A stretch of DNA of 64,000 nt from Propioniciclava sp. (GTDB lineage: Bacteria > Actinomycetota > Actinomycetes > Propionibacteriales > Propionibacteriaceae). Below, one piece after another: positions 9,173-18,045 of the stretch (position 1 is the stretch's first letter; each line of letters starts with the position of its first letter). The translations under genes and the position numbers were made by a program. The stretch lies in NCBI RefSeq assembly GCF_029977985.1, contig NZ_JARKOT010000092.1:42115-106114 (forward strand), read 5' to 3'. The notes under the pieces were generated by a model. It searched no databases and was not told the origin of the DNA. It saw only the letters and a program-made list of their open reading frames with translations.

Positions 9173-9194
9173 CCCCTGTACCGGGTAGCAATCC
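9166..9194 (-). promoter_or_regulatory. RAT (ribonucleic antiterminator) element for BglG/LicT-type protein
   Basis: Minus strand GGATTGCTACCCGGTACAGGGGCAAGACC, close to the LicT/SacY RAT pattern GGATTGTTACTG...GGCAAAACC; overlaps the terminator stem. Confidence 0.88.
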
Positions 9195-9331
9195 GAGTGA
9201 GCGAACTGATGCTCGCGGAGCAATCTAGCACACAGATTCGGCCCAGGGCTGACGGCGTGGGCGTGTTGTCAAGACCCTCGGGGCCTGATTTGTCTCGACC
9301 TCGTACGACCGTGGCGTGGGAGAATCGACCC

Positions 9332-9850
9332 ATGACTGACGCGACCATCAGCGACGTCGTTCTCAGCGCCGACGACATCCGAACCGGTGTGGCCCAGGTG
9401 GCTGCCCGCCTCAACGAGCGCTACGACAGCGCCGTCGTGATCACCGTCGTGCCCGGCGGGATCCTGCACACGGCCGACCTGGTGCGACAGCTCGACTTCG
9501 ACGTGGCCATGGACTACATCTCCTGCCCCCACACACCGGGCGCGCGCAACAACGCCTCCCCGATCGTCTATCACGCCAACATCGACATCACCGGCCGCGA
9601 CGTCATCGTGGTCGACGATGCGATCGAGTCCGGCGGAACGATGAAGCGACTCATCGAGTTCCTCGCGACCAACTATTCGCCCGCATCGCTGGCGGTCGCG
9701 GTGTTGTTCGTCAAGCCGGGCCGGGTCGACGTGGGTGCCGAAGCGTTCTACGCGTACGAGATGGATTCCGACGATCTCCTCGTGGGCTACGGCCTGCCCT
9801 GGAACGACCTCCACCGGAACCGGCCGAACGTCTCCAAGCTCCTGCGCTGA
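9332..9850 (+). CDS. phosphoribosyltransferase, hypoxanthine phosphoribosyltransferase-like
   Basis: ITVVPGGILHTADLV; PRPP loop VIVVDDAIESGGTMK. Confidence 0.82.
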   Translation: MTDATISDVVLSADDIRTGVAQVAARLNERYDSAVVITVVPGGILHTADLVRQLDFDVAMDYISCPHTPGARNNASPIVYHANIDITGRDVIVVDDAIESGGTMKRLIEFLATNYSPASLAVAVLFVKPGRVDVGAEAFYAYEMDSDDLLVGYGLPWNDLHRNRPNVSKLLR

Positions 9851-9860
9851 CGAGGCGGCC

Positions 9861-10784
9861 TCAGCGCGCGTGCCCGACGACCCACGCGCCGTCGTCGGGC
9901 CGCAGCGCCTCGGCCAGGTCGACGAGACGCCGCCCCCTCCAGCCCGCGTTCTCCCCGGCGATGATCTCTGGCTCGGCAGCGAACAGGACGGCCCAGCCAC
10001 CGCCCGGCACGGGCACGCAGACGCGGTCGATCGCGTCGACGCCGCCCGTCGGCGGCGGGTCGCCCAGGTGCCACGCGCGCAGGACCGAGCCGTCCCCGCA
10101 GGAGTCGAAGGCGTCGACGCGGTCCATGAGGACACGCACGGTCCCGGGCTGCCCGAGCTCGGTCGGGTCGTAGGCGAGGTAGGGGCCGGTCGGCGGCGGT
10201 TCGTGCACGACCGCGGAGACCACGAACTCATCGTGCCCGACGGGCGCCAGGATGCCCGCACCGTCGGTGCGCGCGGCCGCCACGGCACGCGACGCTGCCG
10301 CCACGGCCGACGTGCGGCCCACGACAAACACGCCGACCCCGACGCCCAGCACGAGCACGGCGCCGAGGATCCCGGACGCCAGCAGCCGCGGCCGGGTGGG
10401 CAGCCGGGAGGCCAGCACCGCCGCCAACGGCAGGATCGGCAGGAGCCACGGCCAGGAGCTCTCGATCGGGATGGCCAGCGCCGAGAAGGCCATCCCCCCG
10501 GCGACGACGCCCAACACGAAACCGGGGATGAACCACCATCGCAGCCCGCAGAACCAGCCGGCGACGCCGCCCAGCACCAGGCCGAGCGCCGCGCCCGCGA
10601 TGGCGCCGTAGAGCGCGAGGCCGATGCTGCACAGGAACCCCTCGCACGGGATCCCCAACCCGACCAGGCCGAACAAGCTGTCGAGCACGGGGACGAACGC
10701 GAGGGTCGCGAGGGTGCCGAGCAGGATGCCGAGGGGTCCCCCGCCGAGGCGACGCGGCGCAGATGGACGGGCCGGGGTGGTCAC
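9861..10784 (-). CDS. hypothetical membrane protein
   Basis: Long ORF with multiple hydrophobic segments; no family recognised. Confidence 0.6.
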   Translation of the reverse strand: MTTPARPSAPRRLGGGPLGILLGTLATLAFVPVLDSLFGLVGLGIPCEGFLCSIGLALYGAIAGAALGLVLGGVAGWFCGLRWWFIPGFVLGVVAGGMAFSALAIPIESSWPWLLPILPLAAVLASRLPTRPRLLASGILGAVLVLGVGVGVFVVGRTSAVAAASRAVAAARTDGAGILAPVGHDEFVVSAVVHEPPPTGPYLAYDPTELGQPGTVRVLMDRVDAFDSCGDGSVLRAWHLGDPPPTGGVDAIDRVCVPVPGGGWAVLFAAEPEIIAGENAGWRGRRLVDLAEALRPDDGAWVVGHAR

Positions 10785-10797
10785 GCGGCCCAGCCTC

Positions 10798-11328
10798 TCA
10801 CAGGTCGGTGCTGCGCCTCACGGTGATCTGGGGCGGGTACAGCCCCATCACGGTGAGCGCGGCGGCGTGGTTCTCCACCGTCGAGCCGGCGCAGGCGTCG
10901 GACACGACGGTGAGGGTCGCGCCGGCGTCCGCAGCGGGCAGAGCTGTCGAGATGACGCAACAGTCGGTGGACACGCCCGTCAACACCAGCTCGGGCGTCT
11001 CCCCCACCACGGCGCGGAGGGCGTCCCACTTGCCGAAGGTGGGGGCGTCCAGCACGACAGCCTCCACATCGGCGAACTCATCGACGAGGTCGAAGTACGG
11101 GTCGGTCGCCGGCCGGTCGGCGAACGGCCACGCCTTCATGTAGGCCTCCCACGAGCCCGGACGCCGCCGCGGCGGGATCCAGCGGGTCAGGATGGTGCGT
11201 CCCTCGAAGCGCGGCAGCAGGGTCGCGATGACGCCGGCGGCGTCCGGCCACATCGGCGAGCCCCACGCGCTCGCCGGGTCCGCGAAGATGCGTTGCGGGT
11301 CGATCACCACGAGCCAGGGATCGGGCAT
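10798..11328 (-). CDS. cysteine hydrolase (isochorismatase superfamily)
   Basis: MPDPWLVVIDPQRIFAD; VLTGVSTDCCVISTAL. Confidence 0.85.
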   Translation of the reverse strand: MPDPWLVVIDPQRIFADPASAWGSPMWPDAAGVIATLLPRFEGRTILTRWIPPRRRPGSWEAYMKAWPFADRPATDPYFDLVDEFADVEAVVLDAPTFGKWDALRAVVGETPELVLTGVSTDCCVISTALPAADAGATLTVVSDACAGSTVENHAAALTVMGLYPPQITVRRSTDL

Positions 11329-12836
11329 CAGCGGCCCTCCTGGCGGCGCACCGTGCCGGCGCGCGCAGCGAGGGTGACGAGGAAGCCGAACACGAGGGCG
11401 AACAGGACGCCGAGGTTGGCCCACGGCCAGGTGCCGTCCCAAGTCTCGACGCCGTCGACGACGCTGCGCGCGCCCAGACCGAGGGGCTCCAGGAGGTACC
11501 CCTGCCAGTTGTTCCAGGCGGCGTCGGCGGCGAACTGGTTGATGACGAGGCCCCACCCGATGACCGTGGCGACCACGAGCGTGCCGATCGCGACCCAGTC
11601 GAACGCCCCGTAGCGGCCGCGCGGGTCGAAGAGCGCGGCCTCGTCGTAGTCGCGCTTGCGCAGGAGGATGTCGGCGATGAGGATGCCGGCCCACGCGGCC
11701 ATCGGCACCCCCAGGGTGATGAGGAAGCTCTGGAACGGGCCGAGGAAGTTGTCGGCGAAGAACACGACGAAGATCGTGCCGGTCGTCAGGATGACGCCGT
11801 CGACGGCAGCGGCGGCCGGGCGCGGGATGGCGATGCCCAGGCTGAGCAGGGTGAGCCCCGAGGAGTAGATGCCGAGAACCGCGCCGGACACGAGGGCGAG
11901 CAGCGCCGTCAGCCAGAACGGAATGAGCACCCACGTGGGCAGGATCGCGGCCAGCGCCCCCACCGGATCGCCTGCGATCGCCTCGCTGAGGTTCGCGTCG
12001 GAGCCGGCGAGCAGCAGGCCGAAGACGACCAGGATCACCGGCGCCACCGAGCCGCCGAAGGTGTTCCAGAAGACGATGGAGCCGTCGGACGCCGTCCGCT
12101 TCTGGTAGCGGGACCAGTCGGCTGCAATATTGACCCAGCCCAGGCCGAACCCGCTCATGATCATGGTGAGCGCCCCGATGACGTTGCCGATCGACCCCGA
12201 CGGCAAGGCGCTGACGGCGGCGAAGTCGATGTGCGGGATCGTGATGACCATGTAGAGGATCGTCACCGCTCCGGTGATCCAGGTGAGGATCGACTGCAGT
12301 TTCATGATCGTGTGGTAGCCCAGCACCGAGGCGACCACGATGAGCGCGGCGACGGCGACCGTCGCCCCGATCTGCACGCCGAGGCCGCCGCCCCAACCGA
12401 GGATCTCGAACACGGTCGACGTGGCGAGCACCGCCATGATCGCCAGGAACGTCTCCCAGCCGATCGACAGCAGCCAGCTCACGATGCCCGGCACCTTCTG
12501 GCCGTGCACGCCGAACGCGGCCCGGGACAGGATCATCGTCGGCACCGAGCCCTTCTTGCCCGCGATCGCGATCACGCCGCAGAGCGCGAAGCTCACGATG
12601 ACACCCACCACGGCGACGAACACGGCCTGGCCGAAGCTCACGCCGAAGCCGTACACGAACGCGGCGTAACTCATGCCGAACACCGACACGTTGGCCGCGA
12701 ACCACGGCCAGAACAGATCGCGAGGCTTCGCGGTGCGTTCGTCCTCGCGGATGATGTCGATGCCGTTGGTCTCGATCAGCCGGGCGGGTGCCGGATCTGC
12801 GGACGCCGCCTGGCGGGCGGTCTCGGGCGTGCTCAT
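11328..12836 (-). CDS. NCS1 family purine/cytosine permease
   Basis: About 12 TM segments, GVHGQKVPGIVSWLLSIGWETF; codB-like. Confidence 0.85.
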   Translation of the reverse strand: MSTPETARQAASADPAPARLIETNGIDIIREDERTAKPRDLFWPWFAANVSVFGMSYAAFVYGFGVSFGQAVFVAVVGVIVSFALCGVIAIAGKKGSVPTMILSRAAFGVHGQKVPGIVSWLLSIGWETFLAIMAVLATSTVFEILGWGGGLGVQIGATVAVAALIVVASVLGYHTIMKLQSILTWITGAVTILYMVITIPHIDFAAVSALPSGSIGNVIGALTMIMSGFGLGWVNIAADWSRYQKRTASDGSIVFWNTFGGSVAPVILVVFGLLLAGSDANLSEAIAGDPVGALAAILPTWVLIPFWLTALLALVSGAVLGIYSSGLTLLSLGIAIPRPAAAAVDGVILTTGTIFVVFFADNFLGPFQSFLITLGVPMAAWAGILIADILLRKRDYDEAALFDPRGRYGAFDWVAIGTLVVATVIGWGLVINQFAADAAWNNWQGYLLEPLGLGARSVVDGVETWDGTWPWANLGVLFALVFGFLVTLAARAGTVRRQEGR

Positions 12837-12849
12837 GCCCGGGATTCAA

Positions 12850-13770
12850 TCACGCCGGGGGGACAAAGGCGTCGATCTCTGCGCGCGTCGGCGCCGTGGC
12901 CGGCCCGCGGCGGGTCACCTTGATCGCGCCGCCGATGTTGGCGCGCCGGCACGCCTCCACCCAGCCGGTGCCGCGCGCGACCTCGGCGAGCAGCACGCCG
13001 GTGTGCGCATCGCCGGCTCCGTTGGTGTCCACGGCGTCCTGCGGGAAGCCCGGGACGACGGTGGTCGTGCCGTCGGCGTGCACCGCGCACCCGGCCGGCC
13101 CGTCGCGGACGATGGCGACGGCGTCCGGGTAAAGGAGTCCGGCGAGGGCGCGGGCGGTGGCGGCCATGCCGCGTTCGGGCGTGAGGGCCTCGGCCTCGGC
13201 GAGGTTGGAGGTCCAGATGCTCGTGCGGGCGAGCATGGCGGCGCGCGTGGACTCCGGGAGGCCGGCGAACACGGCGCCGGGGTCGAGCACGACGCCCACG
13301 CCGGCGGGCAGCGTGGCGAGCCAGGCCTCGAGGGGCTCGCGGGTGGCGTCGACGGCGAGGGTGTAGCCCGTGATGCAGACGAGGTCGCCGGGCCGCGGTG
13401 CGCTGGCGGCGAGCGCGGCGACGGACAACCGCCGTTCGGCGCCGAGGGTGGTCACGAAGGTACGTTCGCCGTCGGCCTCGACGAGGACGAGGCAGAGCCC
13501 CGTGTCGGCGTCCGGGACGGCGGGGGCGGACCAGGTGGCCCCTTCGGCGGCGAGGGCGGTGCGGATCAGGTCGCCGTTGCGGCCGGTGCCGATGACGCCC
13601 GCCTGCACGCATTCGGCGCCCGACCGAGCCGCCGCGACGAGGATGTTCACCGATCCGGCGGCGGCCACGTCCCAACTGGTCGCCATGACGTTCTGCCCGC
13701 GCTCCGGAAGGGCGGGGACGCGCGCGACGGCGTCCACGAGCGCCTGCCCGGTGTGGATGATGCGCGGCAC
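12850..13770 (-). CDS. PfkB family carbohydrate/nucleoside kinase
   Basis: AAAGSVNILVAAARSG; C-terminal DTNGAGDAHTGVLLAE. Confidence 0.88.
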   Translation of the reverse strand: MPRIIHTGQALVDAVARVPALPERGQNVMATSWDVAAAGSVNILVAAARSGAECVQAGVIGTGRNGDLIRTALAAEGATWSAPAVPDADTGLCLVLVEADGERTFVTTLGAERRLSVAALAASAPRPGDLVCITGYTLAVDATREPLEAWLATLPAGVGVVLDPGAVFAGLPESTRAAMLARTSIWTSNLAEAEALTPERGMAATARALAGLLYPDAVAIVRDGPAGCAVHADGTTTVVPGFPQDAVDTNGAGDAHTGVLLAEVARGTGWVEACRRANIGGAIKVTRRGPATAPTRAEIDAFVPPA

Positions 13771-13780
13771 GCGCCGCAGC

Positions 13781-14686
13781 CTAGCGAGCGGTGCCGATCA
13801 GGTGCGGCTTGTCCTCGCGCCCGAGCACGGCGAACCGGACGCCGTCGCTCGCGTCGTTCGCAGCGAAGCCCACCCGGCCGGGGAGGAGGATCGGCTTCGT
13901 GAACCGCACGGCGACCGTGTACGCGTCGGGGAGACGCCCCTCCAGGGCGGACAGGCAGCGCGCGTGCGTCCACATGCCGTGCGCGATGGCGCGCTTGAAC
14001 CCGAACACCTTCGCGCTCGCCGCGCTGAGGTGGATCGGGTTCACGTCCCCGGACACGGCGGCGTAGTCTCGGCCGAGATCTGCCGGCAGACGCCACGTCT
14101 GAGCGCGCCGCCGATCGGGCTCGTCGAGATCACGGGGCTCCTGCCGATCGAGCTGGTCGAGATCAGGAGTCCCGCCCGGCGCGACCGGTGGGGTCGTCTC
14201 GGCCAGCGGACGGGGCAGGCGGGCGAGATAGGTACTCCGGCCGGACCAGACGATGTCGCCGCGGACCCGCACCTCCTCGACGAGGTCGAACAGGGCGCCC
14301 TTCGCGTGCGGCCGCAGGCCGTCGGCACGGACCATGAGGTCGAGTTCCTCCGCGACCCCGACACCCCGGTGGATGGTCATCGTGTTGGCCACGTGCACGA
14401 GCCCGGCGGGCGCGAAGGGGAAGCTCCGCTCGGCGAGGATCGCCGCCTGCAGCGGGAACGTCTGGACGTGCAGCCAGGTGGGCGGCACGTGATCGCGGAG
14501 CGTGAACCCGCACACCCGGTCGTAAGCGGCGAGCCGGTCGAGGTCCTGCCGGTGCCGGGCGACGCGCGCCACCTTGTCCGGAAGGACGGGCGCGGCCGCG
14601 GGGCGGCGTCCGACATGGTTGGCCATCGCCCGCAGGAGGAGCGGCGTCACGTCGGGGACGGTGCGGAAGGCGAGGGTGGTGGCCAT
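13781..14686 (-). CDS. MaoC-like dehydratase
   Basis: DYAAVSGDVNPIHLSAASAKVFGFKRAIAHGMW hotdog hydratase motif. Confidence 0.85.
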   Translation of the reverse strand: MATTLAFRTVPDVTPLLLRAMANHVGRRPAAAPVLPDKVARVARHRQDLDRLAAYDRVCGFTLRDHVPPTWLHVQTFPLQAAILAERSFPFAPAGLVHVANTMTIHRGVGVAEELDLMVRADGLRPHAKGALFDLVEEVRVRGDIVWSGRSTYLARLPRPLAETTPPVAPGGTPDLDQLDRQEPRDLDEPDRRRAQTWRLPADLGRDYAAVSGDVNPIHLSAASAKVFGFKRAIAHGMWTHARCLSALEGRLPDAYTVAVRFTKPILLPGRVGFAANDASDGVRFAVLGREDKPHLIGTAR

Positions 14687-16089
14687 CAGGCTCCGATCAG
14701 GTTCTGCCCGCAGACGCGCACGATCTGTCCGTCGACGCCCCCGGACGCCGGGTCGCACAGGTAGGCGATGGTCTCCGCGACGTCGACCGGCAGGCCGCCC
14801 TGGTTGAGCGAGTTCGTGCGGCGGAACACCTCGCGCTGCACGAACGGGATCGCCGCGGTCATCTCGGTCTCGATGAAGCCGGGCGCGACCGCGTTGACGG
14901 TGATCGGCCGGTCGGCGAGCGCCGCCGATTCGGCCCATGTGAGGCCCATCACGCCCGCCTTGGACGCCGCGTAGTTCGTCTGCCCCTTGTTGCCCGCCCA
15001 GCCGGACGTGGATGCGATGCCCACGATGCGGCTGTTGGCGGCGAGCCCCCCGGGCAGGTCGGGGTCGAGGAGGGTATGGTTCATGCGGATCTCCGCGGCC
15101 AGGTTGACCTCCAGCACGGACGCCCACAGCTTCTCGTCCAGGTTGGCGAGCATCTTGTCGCGGGTGATGCCGGCGTTGTGGACGATCGCCCAGATGCGGG
15201 CCTGCGGGCCGTGCACGGACGCCACATGTGCGGCGATACGGTGGCCGGCTCCGTCGGTGGTGATGTCGAGTTGGAGCGCCGACCCCCGCACCTCGTTGGC
15301 GACCTTCGCGAGGGCGTCGCCGGCAGCGGGCACGTCGACGGCGACCACCTTCCCCCCGTCGCGGGCGAAGGTGCGCGCGATGTCGGCCCCGATGCCGCGG
15401 GCGGCGCCGGTGACCACGACGATCTTGTCGGCGAACGGACGGGTCGGGACGTGGTCGTCGGGCACCGTGTCGCCGCTCTTGGCCGGGCCGATCCGCCACG
15501 TCTGGCCGTCGACGAACGCCGACCGCCCCTCGAGCAGGAACGACAGCGTGGAGCGCAGGTCGGCGGCGGTCGTCCCGGCGCGCAGGAACAACAGGTTGGC
15601 GGTGGAGCCGTCGCGCAGTTCCTTCCCGACGGTCCGGTTGATCCCGTCGATCGCCTGGGCGACCGCTTTGGCCTCCAGCCCGTCGACGGCAGCGGCGTCC
15701 ATGGCGAGGATGACGATGCGTCCGGACTTCTCCAACCCGCGCATCACCGGCCGCAGCACCTGGCGCAGCAGTTCCAGCTGGCCGATCTCGCGGACGCCGG
15801 TGGCGTCGATCACGAGCGCCCCGGGCCGGACGCCGTAGCGCGGCGGCTGGGCGCGGCCCCGGTCGTCCTCCGTGCGGGCCTCGGGGACATCGAAGAGCGG
15901 CTCGGCCGGGTGGACGCCGGCGAGGGCAAGGGCCTCGGCACCGATGCCGCCGCCGGGCAGTTCGGCGAGGACGACCGGGCCGATCGGCAGGACGCGTCCC
16001 CGGCGCAGCGTCGGCGGTTCGGCGAGGCCGGCACGGCCCGCGACCTGCTTGCCGAGGGGCGTGCGGTAGAGCTTCTCGAGCAGGCTCAT
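14686..16089 (-). CDS. 3-oxoacyl-ACP reductase, long FabG4-like form
   Basis: N-terminal inactive Rossmann-like domain followed by VVTGAARGIGADIART...YAASKAGVMG; ATGA overlap with MaoC gene. Confidence 0.85.
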   Translation of the reverse strand: MSLLEKLYRTPLGKQVAGRAGLAEPPTLRRGRVLPIGPVVLAELPGGGIGAEALALAGVHPAEPLFDVPEARTEDDRGRAQPPRYGVRPGALVIDATGVREIGQLELLRQVLRPVMRGLEKSGRIVILAMDAAAVDGLEAKAVAQAIDGINRTVGKELRDGSTANLLFLRAGTTAADLRSTLSFLLEGRSAFVDGQTWRIGPAKSGDTVPDDHVPTRPFADKIVVVTGAARGIGADIARTFARDGGKVVAVDVPAAGDALAKVANEVRGSALQLDITTDGAGHRIAAHVASVHGPQARIWAIVHNAGITRDKMLANLDEKLWASVLEVNLAAEIRMNHTLLDPDLPGGLAANSRIVGIASTSGWAGNKGQTNYAASKAGVMGLTWAESAALADRPITVNAVAPGFIETEMTAAIPFVQREVFRRTNSLNQGGLPVDVAETIAYLCDPASGGVDGQIVRVCGQNLIGA

Positions 16090-16090
16090 G

Positions 16091-17335
16091 TCAGACCGCC
16101 TCGAGGATCGCGGTGACGGCCTGGCCACCGGCGGCACACACCGAGATGAGGCCCTTCGCCCCCGGGCCCTTCTGGGCGAGCAGCTTGGCGAGGGTCGGCA
16201 CGATGCGGGCGCCGGTCGCGGCGAACGGATGGCCGGTGGCGAGCGAGCTGCCGTGGGCGTTCAGGCGGGCCGGCTCCACCGTGCCGTGGCCGTCGCGCTC
16301 GAGTTGGGCGAGGGTGGCGAGCACGGTGGCGGCGAACGCCTCGTGGATCTCGACGAAGTCGAAATCGGCGAGCGTCAGGTTGTTGCGCTCCAGCAGCACG
16401 GGGATGGCCCGGGCGCCGGCGATGAGCAGCCCCTCGGCTCCCGTGACGTAGTCGGTGGCCGCGACGTGGGCGTCCACGACGCGGGCCAACACGGGCCAGT
16501 GGTGATCGCGTGCCCACCCCTCGTCGGCGAGCAGCACGGTGGCGGCACCATCGGTGAGCGCGGTCGAGTTGCCGGCCGTCATCGTGCCGTCAGCGCCCCC
16601 GAAGACCGGCTTGAGTTTGGCGAGCGCCTCGGAGGTGGTGTCGGGCCGGAGGATCGTGTCGCGGGTGACCTTCAGGAAAGGGGTCACGAGGTCGTCGAAG
16701 AATCCCGCGTCCCACGCCCGGGCGAGGTTTCGGTGCGAGGCGAGGGCGAGGGCGTCCTGCGCCTCGCGGGTGATGCCGTATTCGGCCGTCGTGAGCGCCT
16801 GGCTCTCCCCCATCGACAGTCCGGTGCGCGGCTCGACCACCGCGGGTGGCACCGGCGCGAGGTGCTGCGGCCGGATCGTCGCGAACGCCTTGAGCCGCTC
16901 CGGAAGGCTGCGCGCCCGGCTCGCCTTCAGCAGCGGCCGGCGCAACCCCTCGGAGACGACGATGGGGGCGTCCGACGCGCTGTCGACGCCGCCGGCGATG
17001 CCGGTGTCGGCTTGGCCGAGCCGGATCTTGTTGGCCACGTAGATCACCGCCTCGAGCCCGGTGCCGCAGGCCTGCTGCAGGTCGCAGGCAGGCGTGTGCG
17101 GGTCGAGAGCAGAGCCGAGCACGGCCTCGCGGGTGAGGTTGAAGTCGCGGGTGTGCTTGAGCACGGCGCCGGCGACGACCTCCCCCACGGTCTGGCCGGC
17201 CAGCCCGAACCGCGCGACGAGCCCGTCGAGTGCCGCGGTGAGCATGGCGGAGTTGGACGCCGCGGCGTACTGCGTGCCCGCCTTCGCGAAGGGGATCCGG
17301 TTGCCGCCGACGACGACGGCGTTGCGCTCTGCCAT
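16091..17335 (-). CDS. acetyl-CoA C-acetyltransferase (thiolase)
   Basis: CDLQQACGTGLEAV, NAHGSSLATGHPFAATGARI, CAAGGQAV. Confidence 0.92.
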   Translation of the reverse strand: MAERNAVVVGGNRIPFAKAGTQYAAASNSAMLTAALDGLVARFGLAGQTVGEVVAGAVLKHTRDFNLTREAVLGSALDPHTPACDLQQACGTGLEAVIYVANKIRLGQADTGIAGGVDSASDAPIVVSEGLRRPLLKASRARSLPERLKAFATIRPQHLAPVPPAVVEPRTGLSMGESQALTTAEYGITREAQDALALASHRNLARAWDAGFFDDLVTPFLKVTRDTILRPDTTSEALAKLKPVFGGADGTMTAGNSTALTDGAATVLLADEGWARDHHWPVLARVVDAHVAATDYVTGAEGLLIAGARAIPVLLERNNLTLADFDFVEIHEAFAATVLATLAQLERDGHGTVEPARLNAHGSSLATGHPFAATGARIVPTLAKLLAQKGPGAKGLISVCAAGGQAVTAILEAV

Positions 17336-17418
17336 GGGTTCTCCTGTGAACGTGATCGGAGCCAGATGTCCGGAACCCACGGTAGCAGGTACTGCAAGTT
17401 TCGGGTACTCTCGGTGTC

Positions 17419-18045
17419 ATGACCACCACCGACGGGCGCGCCACGCGCTGGGCCGAGCACAATCTCGCCCGGCGAACCGAGCTCGTCGAGGCCACCCTGC
17501 GGGCGATCCGCAAGCACGGCCACACGGTCGGCATGGAGGAGATCGCGGCCTCCGCGGGCACCTCGAAGACCGTCTTCTACCGCCACTTCGGCGACCGCAA
17601 CGGTCTCTATGCGGCCGTCGTCGAGAGCGTGCACACGTTCATCCGCGGCAACCTCGACCGGCCGCTCAGCGCCGCCCTGCCGCCGGCAGACCTCGTCACC
17701 GAGCTCGCCGACGCCTACCTGGCGGTCGTCGAGGGCGACGTGGAGATCTATCGGTTCGTGACGAACCGCCCTGCGGGGTCGCCCGACCCCGTCCTCGGCA
17801 TCACCAACCGGATCGGCGACGAGGTGGCGGCCGCGTTCGGCGCCTGGCTCACCGACCACGGCCTCGACCCGGCCCCCGCCAGCACGTGGGGTCACGGCGT
17901 CACCGGGTTCGTCTGGGCCGTCGCCGACCGGTGGATCCTGACCGACCTGCGCCGCCCGCGCGCCGACATCGTCGCGTTCGTCGCCCAGCTCTTCGCCCCC
18001 GCATTCGCCCACCAGAACCGCACTGACGAAGGAGTCAACGCATGA
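17419..18045 (+). CDS. TetR family transcriptional regulator
   Basis: ATLRAIRKHGHTVGMEEIAASAGTSKTVFYRHFGDRNGLYAAV. Confidence 0.92.
   Translation: MTTTDGRATRWAEHNLARRTELVEATLRAIRKHGHTVGMEEIAASAGTSKTVFYRHFGDRNGLYAAVVESVHTFIRGNLDRPLSAALPPADLVTELADAYLAVVEGDVEIYRFVTNRPAGSPDPVLGITNRIGDEVAAAFGAWLTDHGLDPAPASTWGHGVTGFVWAVADRWILTDLRRPRADIVAFVAQLFAPAFAHQNRTDEGVNA

Noticed and set aside
6116-9850. 1244-aa plus-strand ORF spanning the PTS operon
   Set aside because: Arg/Gly/His/Val-rich low-complexity antisense shadow ORF of the high-GC antiterminator/PTS genes; only its 3' end is the real phosphoribosyltransferase.
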